Source of the DNA: Arthrinium phaeospermum
Lineage: Eukaryota > Ascomycota > Sordariomycetes > Amphisphaeriales > Apiosporaceae
DNA: 64,000 nucleotides
Assembly: GCA_006503535.1 (NCBI GenBank)
Contig: QYRS01000001.1
Coordinates: forward strand, 3,968,001 to 4,032,000
Direction: 5' to 3'
A program made the position numbers and the translations under genes. Below, one piece after another: positions 1 to 10,425 of this stretch (the stretch's first letter is position 1; every line of letters starts with the position of its first letter). Below the pieces are notes generated by a model. The model made no database searches, was not told the DNA's origin, and saw only the letters and a program-made list of their open reading frames with translations.

Positions 1-715
1 GTAATTAACCGATAATTCTTTTTAAATAATCGCGAACTTTTTAATATTTTAATAACACCTCGTTAATAATCTTCTTAAGTCCGAAGAAATGGATATTATA
101 TTCCTTCGCTATCGCTTTATTAAATTAACCTTTTAATATATTAAAAGGCTTATTATCCTTTAATAAAGCTTAAATTACCCTTACTTTATAATAATCGTAT
201 TTTTTTAATTTATTTATTAATATCGATTTAAATGTAAAAAAATTAATAATAAAGCCGGCTATTACCCTCTTATTCTAATTTAAGATATTACTCCTTTTAC
301 TTAATATATACTTATAATATATTAAATACCTTTTTATCGATATTAATCTAGCCCAACAATTATATTAATACTTATAATAATTATATCATTACTAATTAAT
401 TTAAACCGTTAAATCTATACTTAAATTAATCTAATTAAAATATCGATTATTATCCTTATCGACGTTATAAAAATAAGCCTAAGCCTTACAATTCCGCCTC
501 GATATTATCATTTATCCCCTTAATTTAATAAAGAAAACCGGCTTTAAACGATAGTTATAAAATCTAATAAATATTATATCCTTTATATATATATATTAAT
601 AATTTGCCGATTTAAATAAATAGCTAAAACAAGCCGTATTATAGCAATAATACTTATCTACCTATATAAGCATATAATATAGTAGAATACGCTTAAATCG
701 ATATTTTAGTATAAT
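1..715. repeat. AT-rich RIP-mutated repeat relic
   Basis: This stretch is overwhelmingly A/T with very many TpA steps, and CpA and TpG are almost absent while CpG, CpC and CpT persist (for example tatcgacgttat, ccggct). That is the footprint of repeat-induced point mutation, which turns CpA into TpA on both strands of duplicated DNA. No open frame survives, so the original element cannot be named. It stops abruptly near 710-720, where ordinary balanced sequence begins, so this is one edge of a mutated repeat that continues to the left of the window. Confidence 0.85.
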
Positions 716-1556
716 GTGAGATATTCCGAGCGCTACCCCACCTGCCCACCTTGAAATTACTGGGTTCCAATGAACTAGCAAGCGGGATCTTCCATCCATT
801 CTTGTAAACGCTAGATTAACTAGCAGGGTCCAGGGGGCAGGGTAGTTTGCTGGGATGGAGCAACGGTGCGAGACAAGCTAGAGGACGAGACGAGAAAGAC
901 AGGCACACGGAGGGCCATCATCTGCTGTTCTGGCCTGCTCTTTTTGTACATACCGGCGGTATTGCATGGCGGCCCCCTTCCCTCTATCTCTCTCTTGGAC
1001 TACCTACTACGGCTGTAATACATAGTATGTAGCTCTTGCACATCTTGGCCTCACACTCCCTCCCTTCTTGTTCTTGTCACTCGTTCGACTCACGCCCATC
1101 CACTCCTTCTCTTCTTACCATTCTCGTCCCATAACAGGCCGTCGCACACCCCAGCTTCCTTGCCTTCACTGTACACCTTATTACGCAAGCTACACGAGTA
1201 CGAAGCTGCCCTCCCAATAACTTACCCGATCGATTGATTGAGTACATTCAACTGCTTGGCATTCCTTCATATTATCCTGCTCTGTTTCACTCGGTTTGAA
1301 ACTTGCCACCAGTAGACATTGTTCGCTCAATTGTCCTCGTTTCATCAAAAGGCCTCCAGCAAACGCCACGAGCACCCAAGCATCTGAACATCCTTTTGTG
1401 CCCTAATGCTTTGAACAACCGACAATCCCATTTTATCATTATAATTTTTTGGAAAGGGTAGAAGCAATTCGACGACCCTTCTTCCTAATCTGGAGCTATT
1501 CTCCAGCAAATAAACACCACACACCAAAACAACCGACATAAACACAATCGTCAACA
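716..1556 (+). other. Spacer and probable promoter/5' leader of the 162-residue protein gene
   Basis: No convincing coding sequence is seen. From about 1040 onward the + strand becomes rich in C and T (runs such as ctccctcccttcttgttcttg), which is typical of the transcribed leader upstream of the start codon at 1557. Short open frames here lack coding character. Confidence 0.5.
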
Positions 1557-2045
1557 ATGGCGTCGCAAACTACCCACGAGAGCTCGGAGAAGGCGCCCGT
1601 GGTGGTGAACCACACGGACCTCAACTCGAGCAGCGTCTCCGGGACGACGACGCTGGGCGCCAACGAGAAGGGCGTGGTGGAAACGAGCATGGAGCTCGGG
1701 CGGAACTCGAGCGTGTCGACGCCCAGCACGGCGCACCACCTGAACCCCTTCGACTCGGACATTGAGGCGGCACACTCGTCGGACAACCTGAACCGCCGGT
1801 CGATATCGCACACGCCCCCGAACCCCAACTGCTCGGTGTGGCCCGGCCAGGACCACTGGAAGCAAAAGGCCAAGGCGGCCAAGAGGAAGAACCGGTCCTG
1901 CAACTGCATGGCGAGCCTGAGCAAGCGGAATCGGATAATCGCTAAGATCCTCCTCGCCTTCCTCATCATCGGCCTTGCCGTCGGCGTCGGCGTCGGCATC
2001 AGCAAGCCCTTGGGGGCCGACATCTGGAAGCCCAAGACCTCGTAG
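1557..2045 (+). CDS. Single-pass membrane protein, unknown function (162 aa)
   Basis: Intronless reading frame with start context caacaATGg. The first 100 residues are polar, Ser/Thr/Asn-rich and probably disordered. A basic, lysine-rich stretch with a CNC motif (about 101-126) precedes one hydrophobic segment at about 127-148 (IIAKILLAFLIIGLAVGVGV) and a 14-residue tail. There is no N-terminal signal peptide, so a tail-proximal membrane anchor with the N-terminus in the cytosol is the simplest topology; the two cysteines before the helix could be palmitoylated. I do not recognise the family. The GC-rich codon choice and pyrimidine-rich leader support a real gene; the function is unknown. Confidence 0.7.
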   Translation: MASQTTHESSEKAPVVVNHTDLNSSSVSGTTTLGANEKGVVETSMELGRNSSVSTPSTAHHLNPFDSDIEAAHSSDNLNRRSISHTPPNPNCSVWPGQDHWKQKAKAAKRKNRSCNCMASLSKRNRIIAKILLAFLIIGLAVGVGVGISKPLGADIWKPKTS

Positions 2046-4442
2046 GCGTTTCCACCACTTCATGTACTTCGTGTACTTCACAACCACAATCAACAAGACC
2101 CCTCTGGCGGGTCTAAATCGCCTCGTGTGCAGGGTGCCACCTTTTTTGGTCGACACACGACACTACGCATTACTGCACCAGTCGGGGCATGTTTCGTGTA
2201 TATATTTCACCAGCCGACATATTGGCAAACGCAAGATATCAGCCTTGCCGAATCAGGGAAAGAAAATAGGGTTTACGGAAGGCGTTTAGGGAGTTTGGCT
2301 TCCATGATCATCATCATCATTGGGATCCAGGGCCGGTTTAGAGTATTTACGCGGACCAGCACTGGTCCTTCATTCACAGCGACTGAGTATTAGGGCATTA
2401 CTATGTACGAGCCAACGAAATCGGTTTGCCAGGCATTATGGCGCAATAGCATGTGTATATTTGAATACGAGAGACGGTCGGCTTTGAAAGACAAGTCGAG
2501 AGATGATGCATCATCACATCACACACACATTTTTGCCTTAATTCGCCTAGAAACGTGTATTGATTCGCTGTGTGACCAATGTGTGTGATATGCAAACCTG
2601 TGATCAATGGTTTCGCATTGGAATGCGAGGCGCCGTTGGGCGCCTGCAGCCATACTTTCCCTTTCCGTCGAGCGGCTCCCAATTGCCGGCCACTTACATA
2701 AGTCATTTCGACCTGCATACGCCATCCGACGAATCAATGGCGATATCGTCTAATATGGGGATCCGATATCACAGTCGCCCTTGGCCGACTTTTGAAACTG
2801 AAACGGCATGTGCCATTTATAAGTGTATCCAGACTGTCTTTTTTTACACCCATTTCTCCCCGCTCGCGAACTGGCACCTGGTAAGAACTTGGTGTTTAAA
2901 CAACTTATTGTTGCAGGCTACGGAATGACAGACGACAGAAGTTCCAAACTGGAGCGTTGGACCAACAAGTTGGAAGAAAATACGATCGTCTGAAACGAGG
3001 AACAAACCTCCCCCACAAAAACTATTTTGGAACCACCCGTTCAGTCACTGGATCGTCGAAACAGGTTGCTTCTGGGTAACGGCGGGCGGTAGGCCGGCCC
3101 TTGAAACAGCTTGCTTTTCGTGGGCTCCAATTGTTCAAGTTTTGGTTGAATGGCATGCGCATGCCTTGGTGATCGAAGCTTCGCCGCTTGGGTGGCTCCA
3201 TGTGCATGACCGCCCCAAGAACTCGTACGATAAGGGCTTTGATGCGTGAAGAGACTTTTTTTACCCCCTCCGTATTGAATGAACTCCTCCTGATCATTCG
3301 TGTTCGAGCTGTGCCGCTGCCCGCGGGACCTACTAGTACCGTAAAGCTGGTCGATGCGGGCTGTGTAGGAGGACGGACACGACCAGAAATAATGGATTGT
3401 TTAGATGCATCCCAATATTGGTTCAGGACCATACTTGGACCATGCCCATCCATATATTCGGAGTCCGCTAGCTAGTCGCCCGGGCCAATCAGGCTGACCG
3501 CGCCGGTTACCATTCGCGGGCCACAGCTCCACCTGCCTGATCCGGGCTTTTTTTCGCTTGTTGTTGAACGAACTTGCTGCCCACATCTTTGCTGCTCGAT
3601 ATCTGGAGCTGGGCTCCTCCTCTGGGTCCGCCGCAGGCACAGGCATATGTATGCATGGCTCTGGCAAAGCTGCTGCTGGGTCGGGTTCTGGGTCGGGTTC
3701 CCCCGGCCTCCGCGCCAACTGTACGATTCATGAACATGTGGGAAAGGGAAATCCCCGTCGGTACTAACATGTTTATGTTGTATTTATGAGCAAGATACAT
3801 TTGACATACTGGGATACAGCCTGTTCGGTACGGAAAAGGGCGAAACAATCGTGACCGCTCATTACGTAGATGTGTTCATGTGTACCTAAAAGTGCGATCC
3901 CAACAGATCGGCATTGAGCAGGGTAAGAGGCGGCGTGACATGTTGATGAAGAGCGGCGTCCACCACGTGTCGCCCGTTATGCGTGCCGATGGATTCGGGG
4001 TCTGAAGATACCGGCTTCTTGACTCGAGCAATCGAACGGAGTAACGGCGCGCTCCGGGGCAAGCATCAAAGCAAGATCTTCGGGCCCAGGAATTCAGATA
4101 AGGTTATCATGATGCGCGGCAAGCAAGGGACACCAGTCAACCAGATTAATCAAAAAGAGACGACGCATGCATGTAATTCGCTCTCTTGCAATTACTACTC
4201 AACCTATTTTGAGGCATGTCATATGCCAGTGCTCTTTTTAACGCAGGCCAAGCCGGGAAGCCAAGCCATCAAATTCCGTTCGGGAAGGTAAAGTGCCGCC
4301 TGCCTGCCTGTCTGTATCTCACTCTCTCGGGATCCACACGGGCCGGCCGGCTGATTGCTTAGGTATGTATTCCTCCCCCAAGTTCTTTTGTCCCCCACCC
4401 CCACCTGCAAAAACCCGATCGGATTAGACGTACCGAAGGTCG
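2046..4442. other. Intergenic spacer, no gene seen
   Basis: About 2.4 kb between the 3' end of the 162-residue gene and the 3' end of the 225-residue gene on the opposite strand. It holds a short (ATC)n run near 2305-2320 and only short open frames on both strands with no family resemblance, no hydrophobic or repeat pattern, and no plausible splice structure. The first few hundred bases are probably 3' UTR. Confidence 0.5.
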
Positions 4443-5120
4443 CTACCGTCCTTCCAAGTACTCGGCTTCTCCTCTCCGGACGGGCGCCCCGTGGTTGTAT
4501 CGGCCTCGTCGGATATCGACGTAGTGGGACGCGGCAGATAAGTTTCGGCGGTAGCGAGTTTGCTCTGTTGTGGTGGATGTTTGTTGTTGCTGCTGCTGCT
4601 GCTGCTGAGCTCGGTTTTGCTGGGGTTGGTAGTAGGAAGGGCGGTACGGATTCGTCATGACGCTAACGCGCCGCTGCTGCTGCTCCGGCGATGCGAACCA
4701 CGGAGTCACGGGCGCCATGTTGTTGCTAATATGGTTGCCGCCCCGAGGGTGGTTGCTGTTACGACGCGACATGGAGCCGACTGCCCCCGAAGCCGTGGCT
4801 GTTGTAGCTATGGTCAAGTTACTGCGGTTAGCACCAACGTTCCTACCAGTCGCATTGCTGCTGCCGCCACCTGCATCTGCACCCGCCGCCTCCGCCTCCC
4901 CGTACTTCCAGGGATGAAAATACCTGTCCATTTTGACGGCCCGCCCGGTCTCGAGGTCGTTCTTTGCCTTGGCCGCCGCGGTCCGCCGGTCTTGCCATGT
5001 CGAGTACACGGCGATGGCGAGGAAGATGACGGGGATGAGGAAGACGATGACGTAGGCGATGGTCCAGTTGGATCCGTCGCCTTTGAAGCGGGGATTCTCT
5101 CCTGTTTCCGTTGACGACAT
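4443..5120 (-). CDS. Single-pass membrane protein with poly-Gln tail, unknown (225 aa)
   Basis: The frame stays open upstream of 5120, but I start at the ATG there (MSSTETGENP). The sequence upstream of it is pyrimidine-rich leader on the sense strand, and the upstream residues look non-coding. After about 20 polar residues there is one membrane helix (about 21-41, IAYVIVFLIPVIFLAIAVYS) followed by basic WQDRR. That fits an anchor with a long cytosolic tail of about 180 residues. The tail is low complexity: Gly/Ala/Asn stretches, an Arg-rich segment, a run of nine Gln near 180-190, then TRYRRNLSAAS and RRGRYNHGAPVRR. Similar single-helix, Arg/Gln-tailed proteins are common fungal orphans; I recognise no enzyme or known domain. 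Confidence 0.65.
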   Translation of the reverse strand: MSSTETGENPRFKGDGSNWTIAYVIVFLIPVIFLAIAVYSTWQDRRTAAAKAKNDLETGRAVKMDRYFHPWKYGEAEAAGADAGGGSSNATGRNVGANRSNLTIATTATASGAVGSMSRRNSNHPRGGNHISNNMAPVTPWFASPEQQQRRVSVMTNPYRPSYYQPQQNRAQQQQQQQQQTSTTTEQTRYRRNLSAASHYVDIRRGRYNHGAPVRRGEAEYLEGR

Positions 5121-6706
5121 GGTGTGTGCTACTCTCTTTTCCTTTCCTGCGCTCGTTCCTTTGTGTTTTGGCCTGCAAGGTAAGGGTAGCTGGCTACCAA
5201 TAATACGTGTGTATGTGCAAGAATTGAAGAAGAATGTAAAGTGAAACGGGGATGTGCAGCTGTTCCTCTCTCTCACATCAGATGAAGCCCGAAACGGGAA
5301 GGGGAAAAAAGGGAAGAGATCAACTCTTGATATGCTCGGGTCGCCCTCGTCCAGGAGAGCGCAAGCCCAAGAAGAAATGAAAGAGAGGAAATAGAGTTGT
5401 GCAGGAACAGTATTAGTGAAATTGCTGTGTGTAAGTGAGGATCTCTCAAAAAATGCCAAGCCCCGAAATGGCGGCCGTTGCGAGGTGGAAAGACGGTTGG
5501 CTTTTATTGGGTTTGCCGGTAAACAATGGAGGGCGGTCCAGGCCTTGCGAGAAAGGCCTCGATGGAGGGGGTTTGTTTTGTTTTGTGGGAGCTCCCCCCG
5601 AACAATTTGAGTTCGGTTCCTTTGTTTGTAGTTCAGGAAAAGAAGGCCTTTGTAAAAACCCCAGCCAGGGACAATGCAATTCATCGAGTTGATGTCAGTG
5701 AGGTGCCTATCAATGTCGATCTCTTTCTTTCTGTAGGACGTCTCGACGTCTGGCGTCCAATACAGCCCTCTCGGCGCCTAGTCCCTCCACATTGGGCGCT
5801 TCCCTTACGGCACTTTGATTTGGCTGATCCAATGTGGCTTCGTCGATCTCAACGACTGTTTCACTACTAGACCGCCCAGCCACCAAGCATAGTGCTACTA
5901 CAGAACTCAATGCTGAGATTTTGGGTAGCGCGTAATATCGTGAGGACCTTGAGTTTACCAGATGCCTTCCTCTATAAATCGCTTTTGAGAAGATCACATT
6001 TATATCCAGTAAGGATCCGTCGTGGGCTATTCATCCTAATGATAATGGCGATGTGTAGGTAGAAAGCAAGACCCTTCAGTCCCATGGTAACCGATCCATA
6101 TCATCCCTTGTTCCCATTGCCGCTACCGCGGCGCCACTGTCCCTTCAGCAACACCCCAACAACGAATCGCAATGACGATATCTGACATGACCAGCGGATC
6201 CCTACATGCCCGTGACCAGCCGCAGAGGAACCCTGCCATCAGCAGAGGCTGGGCCAGAGCCAGAGGGTGGCAGGAGGGCCAGGGGCGCGTGTAAACACAG
6301 GTCAGCCAGACACACATGTCAACAGTCAACAAGGCAGGGGCGTGATTGACTAGCAAGGAAGGAGAAGGAGAGCGACATCTTGAAGGCGATTTCGGGAGGT
6401 CGTGGTGGTGACGGCTTCGGGCTTTGGCTGTTCCTGTCTCGTGTGATTTGATACTTGCTGGAATGACGATGGCTAAGAAGAAGAGAATGCGAGGTCAGCT
6501 CGGTGGGTGGCCTACCTTATATATATTTCTATTCGGCAATGAGTTCGAGGGGAAGCTAGAGTTAGTTATCAACCCGGTAAGTTAAATCGGTTGGAGGTAA
6601 TGCCCAGATCGAGGGGACAAATGTGCCCCTATTCTTTTTGGGTAGACGCGAGACCAGCGAAACCAGCACGTAGTCTGCCTCCCATATATATGCATGTGTA
6701 CATGAT
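5121..6706. other. 5' leader of the 225-residue gene and intergenic spacer
   Basis: About 5121-5450 is pyrimidine-rich on the minus strand and is likely the leader and promoter of the gene ending at 5120. The rest, to 6706, holds only small open frames. One on the minus strand (5710-5997) looks mildly coding but begins with GTG and has no spliced partner that I can find. No RNA gene was recognised. Confidence 0.45.
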
Positions 6707-7297
6707 CTACGTAGTTTTACTTCTAATGCGCGCAGCATTGCGTACGAGCGGCCACAGACGCCGCGCCGACCCTATACCCCCCCTTCTTCTGGGACTGTCC
6801 ACATAAGGGGGGAAGCTCTCATAGCCACCCGCATCCCTGTCGACATTGTCCTTGCTTGGCTCCCCTACTCCCCTTTCTTCTTCCTCAGGGGGAGGAGGAG
6901 TAGTTGCCCTCATTGCCCCCTGTTTCCCCTTATCCGTACTCTTACTCTTTTTCTCCCGCGCCAACCTCCGTTTCCGCTCCCACCAGTGCCCGGCCGCCGT
7001 GGCGAGCACGACGGCGAGCGCGACAGAGCTCGTGGCGACGCCTACTATAACCGACATCTGCTGTCGCCTTGTTTCTCGTCGCTGCCTCTCTTTTTGTTGC
7101 TGCGTCTCTTCTTGCTGCTGCGTCTCTTCTTGCTGCTGCGTCTCCTCTTGTTGCTGACTCTCTTCTTCTTCCTCCTCCTCCTCTTGCTGCTGCTGCTGCT
7201 GGTCTTCTGGATTCGAACAAGGTGCCGCCTCTCTATGCTGCGGCCTCTTCTTAATGGTAACGTGTTTCGCCACTACCTCCAAGAACGCAGCCTCCAT
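6707..7297 (-). CDS. Gln/Glu-repeat single-pass membrane protein, unknown (196 aa)
   Basis: Intronless ATG frame. Residues 1-30 are mixed; 33-80 are almost only Gln and Glu with tandem QQQEET units (about 48-68), a probable coiled coil or extended charged helix. One membrane helix follows (about 82-104, SVIVGVATSSVALAVVLATA), then WWERKRRLAREKK, a basic stop-transfer signal. The C-terminal 80 residues are polar and include PPPPEEEE and a Tyr/Pro-rich segment. With no signal peptide and positive charge after the helix, the orientation is uncertain. The repeat is coded by near-identical 18-bp units, so length variation between strains is likely. Family unknown; a spliced upstream exon cannot be excluded. 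Confidence 0.5.
   Translation of the reverse strand: MEAAFLEVVAKHVTIKKRPQHREAAPCSNPEDQQQQQQEEEEEEEESQQQEETQQQEETQQQEETQQQKERQRRETRRQQMSVIVGVATSSVALAVVLATAAGHWWERKRRLAREKKSKSTDKGKQGAMRATTPPPPEEEERGVGEPSKDNVDRDAGGYESFPPYVDSPRRRGGIGSARRLWPLVRNAARIRSKTT
7094..7156 (-). repeat. 18-bp coding minisatellite (QQQEET units)
   Basis: At least three consecutive 18-bp units, seen on the + strand as tctcttcttgctgctgcg and close variants, encode QQQEET within the Gln/Glu-rich protein. Flanking CTT/CTG-type triplets extend the low-complexity tract to about 7205. Confidence 0.8.
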
Positions 7298-8287
7298 TAG
7301 CCGCCGTAATGGCCTGTATTTGTCGCTATTGGAACTCGGGTTTTTCTTGTTCTTTTTCTTGCTCCGACTCCCTGATTAGCTAATACACCCTTTCCCTCCC
7401 TGTGCTACCCTGGTTCATGAGCGCGAAACTCCGTACAAGGCGTGTGCATAGGCAAGCCGTAAGCAAAACACCGTTTCTCATGAATTTCGTGTATAAGCGA
7501 ATGACGTGAGCTTGTTGTTTTTGTTTCTTTACTTTTCTATTTCGGTTAATAATGAACGATCGGTGGTTGGCCTTCCAACTTTTTGTTCCGCAAGTGCTTT
7601 GAAAATAAAAGGAGACCCAGCTACACACCACAGTCGCCCCGTTCCCGAACAGAAAACACCCTTCTTATACACATGACACGAGTTGTCCCCAACATACCAC
7701 CCGGCTTCCGGGAGGGAACAAAGCGTTGTCTCTACAGCCATCCGCCAGCTTCTTCCAAGGATGCCTTTGTGCCACTCATTACTGGATGACCAAAATAGCA
7801 GCAGCGTGAAAGCCGCCCGCCAGTAGACAAAGAGAAAAAAGGTCAGCGGGCCTCACACAAGCAAAATTTCCGTTGACACTCTTCGACTGGTCCTCACACG
7901 ATATAAAAGAAAAAACTGGCCTGCCAAGCAAGAGTGACGTGACAAGCCAGGAGTGAAAGGACGTCATTCCGCAAATACTGTAGACGACTTGAGGTTGATT
8001 GATTGGTATTGGTAATATATGAATTAATTGAGGGAATCTAAGCTATGCAAGTGTATATCTATCATGCACTTTTATTCTCAACCAACGTAAGCCCCCTAGA
8101 TGCAAATGCAAGCAACACAACCCGCCGCCGGTCCTTCGTGACACGTAACCGCCGTCCTTTTTTACGCAGCCATACCCGAAACTCCAGCAAATGACATGGG
8201 GTATAATTATAACAACATAATAGTGTTAGTACAACACGGAAACCTTCCCTTCCCGAAGTAGTCAGTCATCATCATCATTCATCTCCT
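7298..8287. other. Intergenic spacer, no gene seen
   Basis: About 1 kb between the Gln/Glu-repeat gene and the 3' end of the MFS transporter. Short open frames on both strands show no domain or coding bias. The sequence from about 8000 to 8287 is AT-richer and is probably the 3' UTR of the transporter gene. Confidence 0.45.
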
Positions 8288-10425
8288 TCACGACGACTTC
8301 CCCGTAGGAACCGGCTCTGCCGCCCCCGCCGTCTCCGCCACCGTCGCCTTGGCCCGGACATCGCTGTCGGTAGCCTCGGCCTTCTTCTCCTCCTCCCCGG
8401 CAGAGGCGACATCGCCCTTCTCCGCATCCCCGCCCTTCTTGGGCAAGTTCTTCTTGACGCTCCGGAACTCCATGGCGGCGGTGCCGAAGACGGTGAGGCA
8501 CGTCAGGATGAGCCCGACCCGGAACACGACGCGCAGCGACTCGTTGTAGGCGTCGAGCACGGGGCCCAGCAGCTGCGGCGGCAGCGACTGGCTCAGCGTC
8601 GTGGCGCCGCTCTCGGCGATCATGCTGGGCGAGAAGCCCGGCAGGCCCGCGAGCCGCGTCAGCAGCTGGTTGTTGAGCACGTTCTGGCCCACGCTGATGA
8701 AAACAGCGCCACCGAGCAGCTGGCTGAAGAACATGAGCGAGGTGCCGGTGGGCACGTCCTTGGTCGGTAGCACCGTCTGGGCCGCCAGGTTGGGCGCCTG
8801 GAAGGTGAGGCCCATGCCGAAGCCGTAGATGATCTGGTAGCCGATCCACTTGGCCGAGGGCGTGTCGATCTGGAGCGTCGTGAGCAGGCCGGCGCCGATG
8901 GCGAGCAGGCAGGTGCCGACAATCATGGAGGGCGTGTAGTAGCCGATCTTGTTCACGAAGATGCCGTTGGACATGGAGGCGACGACCATGGAGAGCGTCA
9001 GGGGCAGGAGACGGATGCCAGAGTCGACCGCGGAGGCGCCCTTAATGGCCTGGAAGTAGATGGGCAAGAAGTAGACGAAGATCATCATCTGCGAGCCGAT
9101 GCAGATGGTGGCCCAGACACCGGCGACAACGCTTCGCTGCTTGAAGATGCGCGGCGCCACGGTGGCCGTCTTGGGCATGAAGCATTGGGTCAGGACGAAG
9201 CCAATAAGCAGCAGGGCACCAAGAACGAGCAGCGCGATGATGCGGCCATTGTTCCACTGTCGATAAGTTAGCTTCTGGTTTTACGGTATAGTGCGTGCGT
9301 GCATATATGCAATCAGTTCACTTACCTCGTACTTGAGACCTCCCCACTGGAGGGCCAGAAGCAGACAAACCACTCCCGGGATCAGGGCACTGGTGCCGAC
9401 AGCGTCGAGTTGCGAAAGCTTCTCCTTCAGGGGCAGCTTGGTCGTGTCGCGGTCAGGGATGGTCAGGAGGAATGCCACGACAGCCAGGGCAACACCGCCA
9501 AAGGGAAGGTTGATGTAGAAACACCAGCGCCACGAAACGTTGGAGGTGAGTGCACCACCGACGAGGGGACCGACAACGGAAGCCAGGCCGAAGACGGCGC
9601 CAAAGAGACCCTGGTATAGGGGTCGCTTATGCAAGGGAACCGCATACACGATAATGACAATCTGAATGACGTCTTAGTGATACTGATGCATTTCGAGGAG
9701 AGAGAGAAAGATAGAAGCTTACCACTCCAGAGAAGATGCCAGCGGCCCCGACACCAGCGATGGCGCGGCCGACAATGAAGACGACGGAGCTGGGCGCGGC
9801 GCCGCAGATGGCGGACCCGACCTCGAATAGGACGACGGTGGCGAGGAAGACGGTTTTCACGGAGAAGAAGGTGTACAGCTTGCCGAACATCAACTGGAAC
9901 GAGCACGTCGTCAGGAGATAGGCGCTACCGTACCAACCGACGTCCGGAAGCGAGTGGAAGTCATCCGTGATTTGCGGGATGGCCTGTTTGGTGCGAATGT
10001 CAGTTTAGAGTTCCGTGGGGTGGTCTGAAATATATAAGGTAGGTAAAGTTTGAGACAGTAGCTAGCAACGGGAACACAAGAGTAAAACAACTCCCGAACC
10101 CATGAGATCCAATTGGATGCACATTGACATGAGAAGGATCACTTACAGTCGAAATAATCAACCGATCGAGGGCGACGAGGAACATGGACACGAAAATGGA
10201 GAGCAGAATCAGCGCCAGGCGGACGCCGGTCGGGTAGTCGCTTTCGGCCCGGGTCGAGGCCCGCGAGACGGCCTTGGCGATCTGGCCGCCATCCTTCTGT
10301 CCTTCTGATGAAGATAGATGCTGATCGTGTTGCTGGTGCTCCTCTGCCGTCGTCGTGGTCGAAGCATCGTTTTCTACTGCGTCAGCCGCAGGTGCAGCTG
10401 GCGCCTTGCTCTTTCGGAAGAGCAT
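8288..10425 (-). CDS. MFS drug/toxin exporter, DHA2-like 14-TM family (614 aa)
   Basis: Four exons: 10425-10147, 9983-9723, 9661-9326 and 9256-8288; each exon is a whole number of codons and the introns (163, 61 and 69 nt) have GT/AG ends. An 80-residue acidic/Gln-His N-terminus precedes the first helix. The join restores DRLIIST followed by AIPQITDDF, the usual end of TM1 in drug:H+ antiporters. Then come [15 protein letters not shown], the antiporter motif C region ([12 protein letters not shown]) and the [15 protein letters not shown] signature of fungal 14-helix exporters. The product should sit in the plasma membrane and expel small toxic molecules by proton antiport, as TOXA-type pumps do; its substrate cannot be read from sequence. 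A Zn(II)2Cys6 regulator gene lies 1.8 kb upstream on the same strand. Confidence 0.9.

Noticed and set aside
5710..5997. Minus-strand frame of 95 codons with a hydrophobic stretch
   Set aside because: Begins with GTG, no ATG, and no donor/acceptor pair connects it to other exons.
7200..7220. tRNA-like B box (gttcgaatcc on the minus strand)
   Set aside because: Lies within the Gln/Glu-rich protein frame and lacks the other tRNA arms.
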